Of a DNA stretch of 64,000 bases, positions 1-9,005 are shown one piece after another. Under the pieces are notes generated by a model. It had not been told where the DNA came from, made no database searches, and saw nothing but the letters and a program-made list of their open reading frames with translations. The stretch is from assembly GCA_037200125.1 (NCBI GenBank), contig JBBCGS010000006.1, positions 248,001-312,000 on the forward strand. Direction: 5' to 3'. A program made the position numbers and the translations under genes. Each line of letters begins with the position of its first letter. Within the stretch, counting starts at the first letter, position 1. The DNA is from JADGHX01 sp037200125. Its GTDB lineage: Bacteria; Pseudomonadota; Gammaproteobacteria; Steroidobacterales; Steroidobacteraceae.

Positions 1-195
1 CTCGGCGCGAGCGCCGTAGGCATTGGGCGGCCTTACGCGTGGGGCATCGCCGCGTTCGGCCAAGCCGGTGCGGAACGCGTGCTCGACATACTGAATATGG
101 AGCTGCGGCTCGCGATGGTGGGCTGTGGGGCGCGGTCTCTTAAAGAGATCACCGCAAACACGATCATCGACAAGGGTCCTGTCACGCGCGGTTGA
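1..195 (+). CDS. FMN-dependent alpha-hydroxy-acid dehydrogenase, C-terminal fragment
   Basis: The reading frame is open from the first base and ends with TGA at 193-195, so only the last 64 residues are in the window. They carry the end of the FMN-binding TIM barrel: an IGRPYAWGIAAFGQAG stretch, then a helix RVLDILNMELRLAM and a GARSLKEIT tail. This is the pattern of the lactate/mandelate/glycolate oxidase family, in which the GR pair contacts the FMN phosphate. Such enzymes oxidise 2-hydroxy acids to 2-oxo acids. The exact substrate cannot be told from this part. The assignment to the family is strong; the start lies upstream of the window. Confidence 0.85.
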   Translation, partial: LGASAVGIGRPYAWGIAAFGQAGAERVLDILNMELRLAMVGCGARSLKEITANTIIDKGPVTRG

Positions 196-221
196 GCACG
201 CGACCCTGACGATCCAAAGAG

Positions 222-240
222 GCCCTCAATCGCCGGGCGG
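222..240. repeat. 19-bp REP-like repeat, copy 1
   Basis: GCCCTCAATCGCCGGGCGG lies 27 bp after the dehydrogenase stop codon and recurs exactly at 4467-4485. The outer GCCC and GGGC can pair, so it could be the core of a small extragenic palindromic element. Both copies sit at the 3' ends of plus-strand genes. Only two copies are seen in the window. Confidence 0.5.
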
Positions 241-328
241 TTAGAAAGAGAACCTGCCGAGGTCTATAGCCGCATGAACGCCACCAGAGCCTCAACGCGG
301 TGGCTCGTTCATGCCAGCCGGCAAGCGC

Positions 329-877
329 TCAGGGCTTTTTGCGCGGATCCCTCTCACCGAGCCCCGGGTAGAACACCGCGCGGTTCGGCTGCGATTCGTT
401 GTAGACCTTGCGCTTCTTGAACAGCCACTTGCCATTCACCTTCGCCAGCTCGTCTTCGTAGTGCCCGAAGTACAGCAACTGCACGTCCTTCTGCGGCGTG
501 TTGTTGGTCATGGCAAACCAGTAAGCAATGGTCTTCGCCGTATTGCCGGTCACATCGATCACATGATTGATGATCTGGTGATGCGTGCGCGGCCGTGAGG
601 TCGCGCCCTCCGGAATCGTGACGGGGCGCGAGCCGCCAAAGTTCGACATCGCCTTGCGAATAGCCGCCTTGCCATTCTCGACACCGCCGACCCAGTCGAG
701 CACACCGTCGTCAGCCCACGTGGACATCACCGTCTCGATGTCCCCCGCGTCGACCGCAATCATGTAGCGGTTCGAGAGATTCATGATCTCCGCCCGATCG
801 TCCGCGTAGCTCGCGAGTGCGACACCCGACAACCCCAGCAGAAGTGCGGCAGCGGCCGCAAGCAATGTTCTTTTCAC
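329..877 (-). CDS. SnoaL/NTF2-like secreted protein
   Basis: A 182-residue protein with a clear signal peptide (MKRTLLAAAAALLLGLSGVALA) followed by an NTF2-like fold of the SnoaL_4 type. Visible family features are the starting helix DDRAEIMNLSNRYMIAVDAGD, a TWADDGVLDW strand, the TRPRTHHQIINHVIDVTG segment and the GHYEDELAKVNGKWLF sheet. Proteins of this fold act as small isomerases, dehydratases or accessory binding proteins; the ligand is unknown. It starts 24 bp after the PQQ dehydrogenase stop on the same strand, so the two are probably co-transcribed and it is probably periplasmic like its partner. The family call is firm; the function is open. Confidence 0.8.
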   Translation of the reverse strand: MKRTLLAAAAALLLGLSGVALASYADDRAEIMNLSNRYMIAVDAGDIETVMSTWADDGVLDWVGGVENGKAAIRKAMSNFGGSRPVTIPEGATSRPRTHHQIINHVIDVTGNTAKTIAYWFAMTNNTPQKDVQLLYFGHYEDELAKVNGKWLFKKRKVYNESQPNRAVFYPGLGERDPRKKP

Positions 878-901
878 GATGCCTCCGCGAATGATCGAAA
901 C

Positions 902-3145
902 CTACGGAAGAGACAGCGCCACGAGTTCCCCTGGCAGCCCCTTCGCTCCCACAGCCACGACGATGAACTGCCGCCCATCGACCTCATAGCTCATCGGTAT
1001 GCCGGACTGATTCGCCGGCAACGTGAACTCGTGAACGATGGCGCCGGTCGCCTTGTCGTGCGCACGAAGCTTGTTGCCGCCGCCGCCCGCCCGCCACAGA
1101 CCACTGCCTTCGCCGGCAAAGAGCAACGTCTTCGTCACCAGCAGGCCCACCTGGTCGAACGAACCGGTCCGCGGCAACTTGATGCCCGCGAGCGCCGGGT
1201 TGTTCAGCGCCCACTCCGGCGTATCGGTATTCGGAACCATCCAGATGTGATCGCCCGAGTTGAGATTGATCGCCGTGATGCGCCCCCAAGGCGGCTTCAC
1301 CAGTGGCAACCCCGCAGGCCCACCCAGCATGCCATTCGGAAAGCCTTCGCCGTACGTGCCGACGAACTGCATGTTCGAAATCTTGGGATCGTGCTTGAGC
1401 CCGATCGGTCCCACCGTCGAGAGCGAGCTGACGTAGAGAATGCCGGTTTCCGGATCGGCCGCCGCGCCCGCCCAGTTCGCGCCGCCCGACAGATTCGGCC
1501 GGATCAGCGTGCCCTGGTTGCCGCCCGCCACCACCACCGACGGCGGCATGTACATGCCCCCGTATCGATAATGGCTCACGATCTGCCGCGCTTCCTCTTT
1601 CATCGCGGGCGTGAAGTCGATGAGATCCTCGTCCCGCAGCCCCTGCGGCTCGAACGGCGCCGGCTTGGTCGGAAACGGCTGCGTGGCCGCGGTCTTTTCA
1701 CCCGGCACATCCGTCTGCGGCACCGGCCGCTCGTTGATCGGCCACACCGGCTTGCCATCGAGCCGATTGAACACGAACGTCATGCCGGTCTTCGTCACCT
1801 GCGCCACAGCGGGAATCTTCTTGCCGGCGACGGTGATGTCGAGCAGCACCGGCGGCGCGGGCAAGTCGTAATCCCAGATATCGTGATGAAGGGTCTGGAA
1901 GTGCCAGATGCGCTTGCCAGTCTTCGCATCGACGCAGACGAGAGCATCGGAGAAGAGATTGTTGCCGTGGCGATGGCCGCCGTAAAAATCTCCTGTCGCC
2001 GCTTCGATTGGCAGATACACGTAGCCGTGCTCCGCGTCGGCAGTGAAAGGCGTCCATACACCCGTGTTGCCGGTGTAACGCCAGCTCTCGTCTTCCCAGG
2101 TGTCGACACCGAACTCGCCGGCCTGAGGGATCGTATGGAAGGTCCACAGAAGCGCGCCGGTGCGGACGTCATAGGCTCGAACCCAACCAGGGATCGCCTC
2201 TTTCGATGCAGGCGCGCCGCCTGCGGAAAACGCAACGCCAACGACGACCACGTCGCCCACGATTACGGGCGGAGAGCTCGAGCCCGGCTGAGCCCGCGCG
2301 AGCTCCGCGACGCGCGGAAGCCCGACCTTGAGATCGACGACCCCCTTGTTGCCGAATGACGGAATCGGCTGACCCGTGTGCGAGTCCAGGGCGATGAGCT
2401 GGAAACCGGGGGAAATCGTGAGAACGCGCGCCGGTTCGCCCGCGGTTTTGCTACGCCAGTACGAGACGCCGCGACCCGAACTGCGCCGGGGAGAACCGGT
2501 GCCGCGTGCGCCCTCGTCGAGCCGATACATCCAGAGCGTTTCGCCGGTGATCGCATCGATCGCGACGACGGTTCGTCGAATGCCAGCCGTGGTGTAGAGC
2601 ACCCCATCCGCCATCAACGGGGTTACGCGATAGTAGAACTCCGGCGTCGGGCCGTAGTTATCGGACTTCCATCGCCACGCGACCCGCAGCGACCGCACAT
2701 TGTCGCGATTGATCTGACTCAGCGGCGAATAGCTGGTGCTGCCGAGATCGCCGCGATTGTTGAGCCATTCGGTATTGTGGCCTGGCTGGTCACTCGCCGA
2801 GCCATCGCTGCCGGGCGGCACGGGCCAGCCGTTGGCGCGACGAATGCGTGCGATGACGGACGCATATTCCCGCGCGGTCAGCGAGCCCGGGTTCGTCGGC
2901 GGCATCGACTTGCGCGTGAACGTCTCGAGCTCACCCGGCGCGCGAACGGACCACTTGTCCTGGAACGTGCTTCCGAACAGCGCCGGGCCTGTTTCGCCGC
3001 CGCGTAACTCCGGGCCGTGGCAGGCGGCGCAACTCCGGGCGTACGCGTCGTCGGTCCCCTGGGCGGAAGCCGTCATTGCGACCGCTAGCGCCAGCGCCCC
3101 CATGATTGCGCACACCCCGGTGCGAGCCCCTACCGCCATGCGCAT
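902..3145 (-). CDS. PQQ-dependent dehydrogenase with N-terminal cytochrome c domain
   Basis: A periplasmic quinoprotein dehydrogenase. After a signal peptide (MRMAVGARTG followed by a hydrophobic stretch ending ASAQG) there is a haem-c site CAACH with a nearby GGETGPALFG segment, then about 600 residues of PQQ beta-propeller. Propeller marks include WLNNRGDLGSTSYSPL, IDAITGETLWMYRLDEG, the LHHDIWDYDLPAPPVLLDI segment and CVDAKTGKRIW. This layout matches the membrane/periplasmic glucose- and polyol-type quinoproteins, which pass electrons through the haem to the respiratory chain. The chosen ATG at 3145 gives a normal signal peptide; an ATG at 3184 is also possible, and the frame stays open to 3310, which would overlap the divergent ltrA-like gene. 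The SnoaL-like gene follows in the same direction. Confidence 0.87.
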   Translation of the reverse strand: MRMAVGARTGVCAIMGALALAVAMTASAQGTDDAYARSCAACHGPELRGGETGPALFGSTFQDKWSVRAPGELETFTRKSMPPTNPGSLTAREYASVIARIRRANGWPVPPGSDGSASDQPGHNTEWLNNRGDLGSTSYSPLSQINRDNVRSLRVAWRWKSDNYGPTPEFYYRVTPLMADGVLYTTAGIRRTVVAIDAITGETLWMYRLDEGARGTGSPRRSSGRGVSYWRSKTAGEPARVLTISPGFQLIALDSHTGQPIPSFGNKGVVDLKVGLPRVAELARAQPGSSSPPVIVGDVVVVGVAFSAGGAPASKEAIPGWVRAYDVRTGALLWTFHTIPQAGEFGVDTWEDESWRYTGNTGVWTPFTADAEHGYVYLPIEAATGDFYGGHRHGNNLFSDALVCVDAKTGKRIWHFQTLHHDIWDYDLPAPPVLLDITVAGKKIPAVAQVTKTGMTFVFNRLDGKPVWPINERPVPQTDVPGEKTAATQPFPTKPAPFEPQGLRDEDLIDFTPAMKEEARQIVSHYRYGGMYMPPSVVVAGGNQGTLIRPNLSGGANWAGAAADPETGILYVSSLSTVGPIGLKHDPKISNMQFVGTYGEGFPNGMLGGPAGLPLVKPPWGRITAINLNSGDHIWMVPNTDTPEWALNNPALAGIKLPRTGSFDQVGLLVTKTLLFAGEGSGLWRAGGGGNKLRAHDKATGAIVHEFTLPANQSGIPMSYEVDGRQFIVVAVGAKGLPGELVALSLP

Positions 3146-3295
3146 GGCATGGCGCCCCCAAGAAATCGGTGTCTGGTCTGGCATCCCGGTTTGCGTCGCT
3201 ATTGTAGGAATCCCGGCGGGCGACCTTATCAAATCGCGTGCGCGCCGGTGACAGACGGTTTCCGCGCTGTCCAGAACCGTAGACAATGCTGTCCC

Positions 3296-4507
3296 ATGCA
3301 CGAGACACACACGCTACTGCGCCGGCGAGGCGGGCACGAGGGCGCCAAAGTCGAGATGGTCGAGCTGTTTTTCGACCTCGTCTTCGTTTTCGCCGTCACG
3401 CAGCTTTCGCACAGCCTGCTGAAGAACCCGACCCTGCAGGGTGCCGCCCAGGTCGGCCTGCTCCTCGTCGCCCTCTGGGTGGTCTGGATCTACACCTCGT
3501 GGGTCACCAACTGGCTCGATCCCGAGCACTTATCCGTCAGGGTCTGCCTGTTCGTGCTCATGCTGGCGGGGCTCGTCGTCTCGGCGTCGATCCCCGATGC
3601 GTTCAAGGAACGGGGCCTGCTGTTCGCCTGCGCGCTGGCCTTCATGCACGTGGGGCGCGCGCTGTTCGTGCTATGGGCCGTGCGTGGGACGCCGCGTGCC
3701 ATGGTGCGCAACTTCCAGCGCATCTTCGTATGGCTGTGCCTCTCCGGCACCTGCTGGATCATCGGCGGCCTGCACGAGAGCGACGCACGCTACGTATGGT
3801 GGCTGGCGGCGCTCGCGCTCGATCTGCTCGGGCCCTGGGTTTTCTTTTGGGTACCGGGCCTGGGGCGCTCGCAAATAACGGACTGGGACGTCGAGGGCGG
3901 TCATATCGCCGAACGATGCGCGCTGTTCGTGATCATCGCGCTCGGGGAGTCGCTGCTCGTCACGGGCGCCACCTTCTCGGAGATGGAATGGAACGGGACT
4001 GCGTGGATCGCACTGATGGTCACGGTCGTGGGCAGCATCCTGATGTGGTGGGTTTACTTCGATACGGGTGCGGAACGCGCGACACGGCGCATTCGCCAGG
4101 CGAGCGATCCGGGTCGGCAGGCGCGTAGCGCCTATACCTACGTTCATCTGCTCATTGTTGCCGGCATCATCGTTTGCGCGGTCGCGGATGAGCTCGTGCT
4201 TGCGCATCCGGATCATGGAACAAGCCAGGCCCTCGTTGTGATTCTGGCTGGGCCGGCGTGTTACCTCGTTGGGACGTTGCTTTTCAAATGGATCACGAAC
4301 GATCGAAGGTCGCCGCCGCTTTCTCACTTGATTGGGCTTGCGCTGCTGGCGGTGCTGGTGTGGCCGGCGGCGGAGCATTTGCTTTCGCCGCTGTGGCTGA
4401 GTGCGGGGACCACGGGTGTGCTTGGCGTTGTTGCGGTGTGGGAGAGTATCGCTGTGCGTCGAAGAAGCCCTCAATCGCCGGGCGGCCAGGAAGGGACGCA
4501 GCGCTAG
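3296..4507 (+). CDS. Low-temperature-requirement A (LtrA) family membrane protein
   Basis: About 403 residues with roughly ten membrane segments. The N-terminal signature VEMVELFFDLVFVFAVTQL and later the ERCALFVIIALGESLLVTG motif are the hallmarks of the LtrA family (first described in Listeria). The molecular function of the family is not established; transport or sensing has been suggested. The ATG at 3296 was chosen because it places the family signature about 20 residues from the start; longer versions of the frame run into the divergent dehydrogenase. The stop TAG overlaps the phoU stop on the opposite strand within a shared CTAG, so the two genes converge with no gap. Confidence 0.88.
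   Translation: MHETHTLLRRRGGHEGAKVEMVELFFDLVFVFAVTQLSHSLLKNPTLQGAAQVGLLLVALWVVWIYTSWVTNWLDPEHLSVRVCLFVLMLAGLVVSASIPDAFKERGLLFACALAFMHVGRALFVLWAVRGTPRAMVRNFQRIFVWLCLSGTCWIIGGLHESDARYVWWLAALALDLLGPWVFFWVPGLGRSQITDWDVEGGHIAERCALFVIIALGESLLVTGATFSEMEWNGTAWIALMVTVVGSILMWWVYFDTGAERATRRIRQASDPGRQARSAYTYVHLLIVAGIIVCAVADELVLAHPDHGTSQALVVILAGPACYLVGTLLFKWITNDRRSPPLSHLIGLALLAVLVWPAAEHLLSPLWLSAGTTGVLGVVAVWESIAVRRRSPQSPGGQEGTQR
4467..4485. repeat. 19-bp REP-like repeat, copy 2
   Basis: Exact second copy of the 19-mer found at 222-240. Here it lies inside the last codons of the ltrA-like gene, encoding the low-complexity tail SPQSPGG, 20 bp before the stop codon. This suggests that the repeat inserted at or extended the gene end. 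Confidence 0.5.
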
Positions 4508-5160
4508 AAGCGCGCCTGCATGGACAGCACGTGACGCGCCAGGTTTCGCGCGTGGTCGCCAATCCGCTCCAGTGACTTCAGCACGAAGGCCGCCTGCACC
4601 GTTACTTCAAACCCGCGTGGATTCTCCATGGCCCGCGTCAGCAACCGGCGCAGGCCCGCCGCATACTCCGCATCCAGCTCCCGATCGCCGGGGATAACCT
4701 TCGCGGCCAGCGCGAAATCGAGACGATCGACCGCGTCGAGCGCCATGCGCAGAAGATCCTGCGCCAGTTTGCCCAGATGCACGGCATCGCGCGAAGTCGC
4801 GCCCGGCGGCCGACCCGTGTCGTCGATGACGACACGCGCGATCTTCTTGGCCTCGTCGCCGACCCGCTCGAGCTCGCCCACCATCTTCGACATCGCAATG
4901 ATGATGCGCAGATCCGAGCCCACCGGCTGCCGTCGCGCAATCAGCGTGAGCTGCTCCCGATCGATCTCGCGATCGTAGGCGTTCACTCTGTGCTCGCGCT
5001 CCATCACGCGAGTCGCCGCCTGCAGGCTCCATTCTTCATAGGCACGCACGGCCTCGCGCGCCTGGTCCAGCGCGAGACCCCCCATCTCGACAATCTTGAG
5101 ATGGAGCGCCAGCAGCGCCCCATCGAACGCGCGAGCGATGTGCCCTTCGATCATGGGCAC
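4504..5160 (-). CDS. phoU: Phosphate signalling complex protein PhoU
   Basis: A 218-residue all-helical protein with the duplicated PhoU three-helix bundle. Metal-binding-type motifs are present in each half: EREHRVNAYDREIDREQ with VGDEAKKIARVV, and GDRELDAEYAAGLRRLL with ERIGDHARNLARHV. PhoU links the Pst transporter to the PhoR/PhoB sensor pair and restrains phosphate uptake and the Pho regulon. It is the last gene of the pst operon, starting 9 bp after the pstB stop. Length and sequence are normal for the family. Its stop codon overlaps that of the convergent ltrA-like gene. Confidence 0.95.
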   Translation of the reverse strand: MPMIEGHIARAFDGALLALHLKIVEMGGLALDQAREAVRAYEEWSLQAATRVMEREHRVNAYDREIDREQLTLIARRQPVGSDLRIIIAMSKMVGELERVGDEAKKIARVVIDDTGRPPGATSRDAVHLGKLAQDLLRMALDAVDRLDFALAAKVIPGDRELDAEYAAGLRRLLTRAMENPRGFEVTVQAAFVLKSLERIGDHARNLARHVLSMQARF

Positions 5161-5169
5161 TCCGCGCGG

Positions 5170-5994
5170 TCAGCCAAACCGGCCCGTGACGTAGTCATCA
5201 GTGCGCCGTTGCTGAGGGCTGGTGAAGATGCGCTCGGTCGGTCCGGCTTCCACGAGTTCCCCCATGTACATGAACGCGGTGGTCGATGAGATTCGCGCAG
5301 CTTGCTGAAGATTGTGGGTGACGATGATGATGCAGTACTTGGAGCACAGCCCCTGCAGGGTCTCTTCGATGCGCAGCGTCGAGATAGGATCAAGCGCGGC
5401 GGTCGGCTCGTCGAGCAGGATTACTTCCGGCTGGAGCGCGATGGTGCGCGCGATGCAAAGGCGCTGCTGCTGACCGCCTGACAATCCGCGGCCGTCTTCG
5501 TGCAACTTGTCCTTCACCTCATCCCAGATCGCCGCGTCCCGCAGCGCGCGCTCCACCTGCACCGCGAGCTCCGCGCGCGGCATTCGCCGCGCCAGCCGCA
5601 GCCCGAACGCCACATTGTCGAACACGGACATCGGGAAAGGCGTCGGCTTCTGGAACACCATGCCCACACGGAACCGCAGGCTCGTCACGTCCACGCCCGG
5701 CTGCAGGATGTTCTCTCCGTCGAGCAACGCCTCGCCCGTAGCGCGCTGGCCGGGATAGAGCGCGTACATGCGGTTGAGAATTCGAAGCAGCGTGGATTTA
5801 CCACAGCCCGAAGGACCGATGAACGCGGTAACGGCGCGGTCCGCGAGCTGCAGGTTGATGTCCTTCAGCGCGCGGTGCTCGCCATAGAAAAAGTCGAGAT
5901 GACGGATATCGAACTTCACCACGGGTGCGTCACGTTTCCGCCCGGATGCGGACTCGCCATCACTCGCTTCGACGTGGGGCGCTGGAACACTCAT
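5170..5994 (-). CDS. pstB: Phosphate ABC transporter ATPase PstB
   Basis: About 274 residues. Walker A GPSGCGKST, Q-loop, signature LSGGQQQRLCIARTIA and Walker B VILLDEPTAALDP are all intact, followed by the family segment THNLQQAARISSTTAFMYMGEL. It couples ATP hydrolysis to high-affinity phosphate import by the PstCA channel at the inner membrane. The ATG at 5994 is chosen because it overlaps the pstA stop codon as ATGA, the usual translational coupling in this operon. The first 30 residues are an extra low-complexity tail before the conserved start VVKFDIRHLDFFYGE. Confidence 0.96.
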   Translation of the reverse strand: MSVPAPHVEASDGESASGRKRDAPVVKFDIRHLDFFYGEHRALKDINLQLADRAVTAFIGPSGCGKSTLLRILNRMYALYPGQRATGEALLDGENILQPGVDVTSLRFRVGMVFQKPTPFPMSVFDNVAFGLRLARRMPRAELAVQVERALRDAAIWDEVKDKLHEDGRGLSGGQQQRLCIARTIALQPEVILLDEPTAALDPISTLRIEETLQGLCSKYCIIIVTHNLQQAARISSTTAFMYMGELVEAGPTERIFTSPQQRRTDDYVTGRFG

Positions 5995-6848
5995 CGACGT
6001 GCTCCCGAGCCGCCCTGCATGCCGGAGACGACGATTCTCGCAACGATGCTCAGGATGAGAATGCTCAGCGTGATGATCAGCGCGCCGGACCACGCAAGCT
6101 TCTGCCAGTCCTTGTAGGGGCTCAGCGCAAACTGGAAGATCACGACCGGCAGGTTCGCCATGGGCGCGTTGAGATTGGTGCTCCAGAACTGGTTATTGAG
6201 CGCCGTGAACAGCAACGGCGCTGTCTCGCCGCTGATGCGCGCGACCGCGAGCAGCAGCCCGGTCATGACTCCGCTTCGAGCCGCCGGATAAATGACGTTC
6301 GTGATCGTGCGCCACGGATGCACGCCCAGCGCGGTGGATGCGTCCTTCATGCCCTGAGGCACGAGCCGGAGCATGTCTTCCGTCGTCCGCACGGTCACGG
6401 GAATCGCGATGACACCGAGCGCCACAGCGCCCGCGATCGCCGAGAAATGCCCCATCCGCACGACCATCACCTCGTAGATGAAGAGACCGATGATGATGGA
6501 CGGCGCGCTCAACAGCACGTCATTCACGAAGCGGATCACGACACCGAGCGATGAGCCACGGCCGTATTCGGCGAGCCACGTCCCCGCCAGGACGCCGATG
6601 GGAGCGCCGATGGCGATGCCCAGGACCGTCATCACCACACTGCCGTACAGCGCATTCAGCAGGCCGCCGGCGCTACCGGGCGGCGGCGTGTTCTCGGTGA
6701 ACAGGGCGAGCGACAGGCCGCTCAGCCCATTGCTCAACAGCGTCCAGAGAATCGCGCCGAGGCAGATGAGGCCGATCACCGTCGCGCCTCCGGAGAGGCC
6801 GAGCGCAACGGTACTGGCGATCTTGCGTCGTTGAATGCGAGTCATCAT
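5991..6848 (-). CDS. pstA: Phosphate ABC transporter permease PstA
   Basis: A 285-residue inner-membrane permease with about six transmembrane segments. It has the binding-protein-dependent transport loop SLGVHPWRTITNVIYPAARSG style EAA motif (written here as TALGVHPWRTITNVIYPAA), which contacts PstB, and the family end region PLLFTALNNQFW. With PstC it forms the phosphate channel. Start and stop both overlap neighbours as ATGA (pstC upstream, pstB downstream), so the three genes are translationally coupled. Length is normal. Confidence 0.95.
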   Translation of the reverse strand: MMTRIQRRKIASTVALGLSGGATVIGLICLGAILWTLLSNGLSGLSLALFTENTPPPGSAGGLLNALYGSVVMTVLGIAIGAPIGVLAGTWLAEYGRGSSLGVVIRFVNDVLLSAPSIIIGLFIYEVMVVRMGHFSAIAGAVALGVIAIPVTVRTTEDMLRLVPQGMKDASTALGVHPWRTITNVIYPAARSGVMTGLLLAVARISGETAPLLFTALNNQFWSTNLNAPMANLPVVIFQFALSPYKDWQKLAWSGALIITLSILILSIVARIVVSGMQGGSGARR

Positions 6849-7819
6849 ACGGAGGACAGCGCCTTACGGTTGAGCCGCATCAGCATCAGTCGCGCGCCTG
6901 CGATGACGGCAAAAGTAATTACGAAGAGCAGCACGCCAAGCGCTATCAGCGAAGAGGTGTACATGTCTCCCACCGCCTCGGTGAACTCGTTGGCAATGGC
7001 GGCCGAGATGGTCGTGCCCGGCGCCATCAACGACGCGCTCACACGATGCGCATTGCCGATGACAAACGTCACCGCCATCGTTTCGCCCAGCGCACGGCCA
7101 AGCCCGAGCATCACGCCGCCGGTGATTCCGGCGCGCGCATAGGGCACGACCACTTGCCAGATCACTTCCCAGGTGGTCGCGCCGAGGCCGTAGGCCGACT
7201 CCTTGAGCACGTCCGGCACGGTCTCGAACACATCGCGAACCACCGACGAAACGAACGGCAGCACCATGATCGCGAGAATGAGCCCCGCCGTGAGAATGCC
7301 GATGCCGAACGGGGGCCCCTGAAACAGCTTGCCCACCACCGGGATCGGCCCGAGCACCTCGATGAGCCACGGCTGCACGTGCTGCTGGAGCAGCGGCGCG
7401 AACACGAACAGGCCCCAGATGCCGTAGATGATGCTGGGCACGGCCGCCAGCAGCTCGATGGCGACGCCCACCGGCCGCTTGAGCCACGACGGCGCGAGCT
7501 CCGTCAGGAAGATCGCGATTCCGAAGCTCAACGGCACAGCCACAACCATGGCGATCAGCGACGTCATGAGCGTGCCGTAGATCGGCGCCAGCGCGCCGAA
7601 CTTTTCCGTCACCGGGTTCCACACCTGGTTCACGATGAACCCGAGCTTGAATTTGGAGAGCGCCGGCCAGCTGCCGTGCACGAGCGCGATGATGACGCCG
7701 CCGAGGAGAATGAGCACGAGCAGCGCGGCGATGAAAGTCGCCGCGCGGAAAACACGTTCGCCGACGCGCTCGCTGGCGATTCGGTTGGAAAGGGCCTGCA
7801 GCCGGATTGCTTCTTGCAC
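6845..7819 (-). CDS. pstC: Phosphate ABC transporter permease PstC
   Basis: A 324-residue permease with about six membrane segments, an N-terminal cytoplasmic stretch and a larger periplasmic loop around GSWPALSKFKLGFIVNQVWNP. The coupling loop AYGLGATTWEVIWQVVVPYA and the segment GRALGETMAVTFVIGN are typical of PstC. It pairs with PstA to form the inner-membrane phosphate path. It lies 92 bp downstream of pstS, the largest gap inside the pst genes, and overlaps pstA by four bases. Confidence 0.95.
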   Translation of the reverse strand: MQEAIRLQALSNRIASERVGERVFRAATFIAALLVLILLGGVIIALVHGSWPALSKFKLGFIVNQVWNPVTEKFGALAPIYGTLMTSLIAMVVAVPLSFGIAIFLTELAPSWLKRPVGVAIELLAAVPSIIYGIWGLFVFAPLLQQHVQPWLIEVLGPIPVVGKLFQGPPFGIGILTAGLILAIMVLPFVSSVVRDVFETVPDVLKESAYGLGATTWEVIWQVVVPYARAGITGGVMLGLGRALGETMAVTFVIGNAHRVSASLMAPGTTISAAIANEFTEAVGDMYTSSLIALGVLLFVITFAVIAGARLMLMRLNRKALSSV

Positions 7820-7911
7820 GAGTCGTTGTCCCGGGAGAGTCGATCGACGGGAGAGCCGGGCGCGACACGCGGCACGTGTCGCGCCCGGTACGGGTCAGCG
7901 GAAACAGTCCG

Positions 7912-8955
7912 TCATCGATTCATCGCAACCGTGATGCCCTTGATCTCGGCCTTCCAGGTCGCGCGCACCTGGTCGATCAGCGGCTTCGGCAGCGGGACGT
8001 AGTCGAGCTCGGCCGCCATTGCGCCACCGCTCTTGTAGGCCCAGTCGAAGAACTTGAGCGCCTCACCCGCGGCCACCGGATCCGCCGGCTGCGCATGAAT
8101 CAGGATGAAGCTCGCACCGGTGATGGGCCAGCTCGCCGCGCCGGGCTGATCCGTGAGGATCAGGTAGTAACCCGCCGCGTTCTTCCAGTCCGCATTCGAC
8201 GCGGCCGCCTGGAACGCCTCGGCCTTCGGCGCAATCGCCTTGCCGGCCTTGTTGATCAGCAGCACGTTCGCCATCTTGTTCTGCTTGGCGTACGCGTACT
8301 CGACGTAGCCGATGGCGCCCGAGGTCTGCGTCGTCATGTTGGCTTCGCCCTCGTTACCCTTCGCGCCGATGCCGCTCGGCCATTCCACCGAGGTCGCGGC
8401 ACCGATCTTGTCCTTGAACGTGGCGCTCGACTTCGACAGGTAGTCGGTGAACAGGAAGTTCGTGCCCGAGCCGTCCGAACGATAGATCGGCGCGATAGCG
8501 AGATCCGGCAGCGCGAGCTTCGGATTCAGCTTCTTGATCTTCGCGTCGTTCCACTTCGTGATCTCGCCCAGGTAGATGCTGGCGAGCGTCGGGCCGTCGA
8601 GCGTGAGCTGCCCCGCGTCGACACCCTTCACGTTCACCACCGGCACCACGCCGCCGATGATCATCGGGAACTGCACGAGCCCCGACTCCTTCAGTTCCTC
8701 GGGCTTCAGCGGCATGTCGGAGGCGCCGAACGTCACCGTCTTCGCCTTGATCTGCTTGATGCCGCCGCCCGAGCCGATCGACTGATAGTTGAGGCCGATA
8801 CCCGTGGCCTTCTTGTAGGCATCCGCCCACTTCGAATACACGGGATACGGGAATGTGGCGCCGGCGCCGGAGATATCGGCGGCCTGCGCCGCCGCGCCGA
8901 CGGCCAGCGCCGCGGTCGCGGCGAGCAGCACTCGCCTCAGGTTGAAATTACGCAT
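7912..8955 (-). CDS. pstS: Periplasmic phosphate-binding protein PstS
   Basis: A 347-residue secreted protein. The signal peptide runs to AAAQA, followed by the classic mature start ADISGAGATFPYPVYSKWAD, whose backbone binds phosphate. Further conserved marks are SIGSGGGIKQI, FGASDMPL, IYRSDGSGTNFLFTDYL and GAIGYVEYAYA. It delivers phosphate to PstCA. It lies 50 bp downstream of the porin gene on the same strand, so the outer-membrane pore and the binding protein are probably on one message. Confidence 0.96.
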   Translation of the reverse strand: MRNFNLRRVLLAATAALAVGAAAQAADISGAGATFPYPVYSKWADAYKKATGIGLNYQSIGSGGGIKQIKAKTVTFGASDMPLKPEELKESGLVQFPMIIGGVVPVVNVKGVDAGQLTLDGPTLASIYLGEITKWNDAKIKKLNPKLALPDLAIAPIYRSDGSGTNFLFTDYLSKSSATFKDKIGAATSVEWPSGIGAKGNEGEANMTTQTSGAIGYVEYAYAKQNKMANVLLINKAGKAIAPKAEAFQAAASNADWKNAAGYYLILTDQPGAASWPITGASFILIHAQPADPVAAGEALKFFDWAYKSGGAMAAELDYVPLPKPLIDQVRATWKAEIKGITVAMNR

Positions 8956-9005
8956 GATTGAAAATCCTTTGCAGGGAATGTGGGAGGAAAATGTGTGTCT
9001 GGCGC

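Noticed and set aside
1031..2359. A 442-codon open frame on the plus strand opposite the PQQ dehydrogenase
   Set aside because: It is the antisense shadow of a clearly conserved gene in GC-rich DNA, is Arg/His-rich and has no domain.
7046..8961. Long plus-strand frames opposite pstC and pstS
   Set aside because: Arg/His-rich antisense shadows of well recognised genes.
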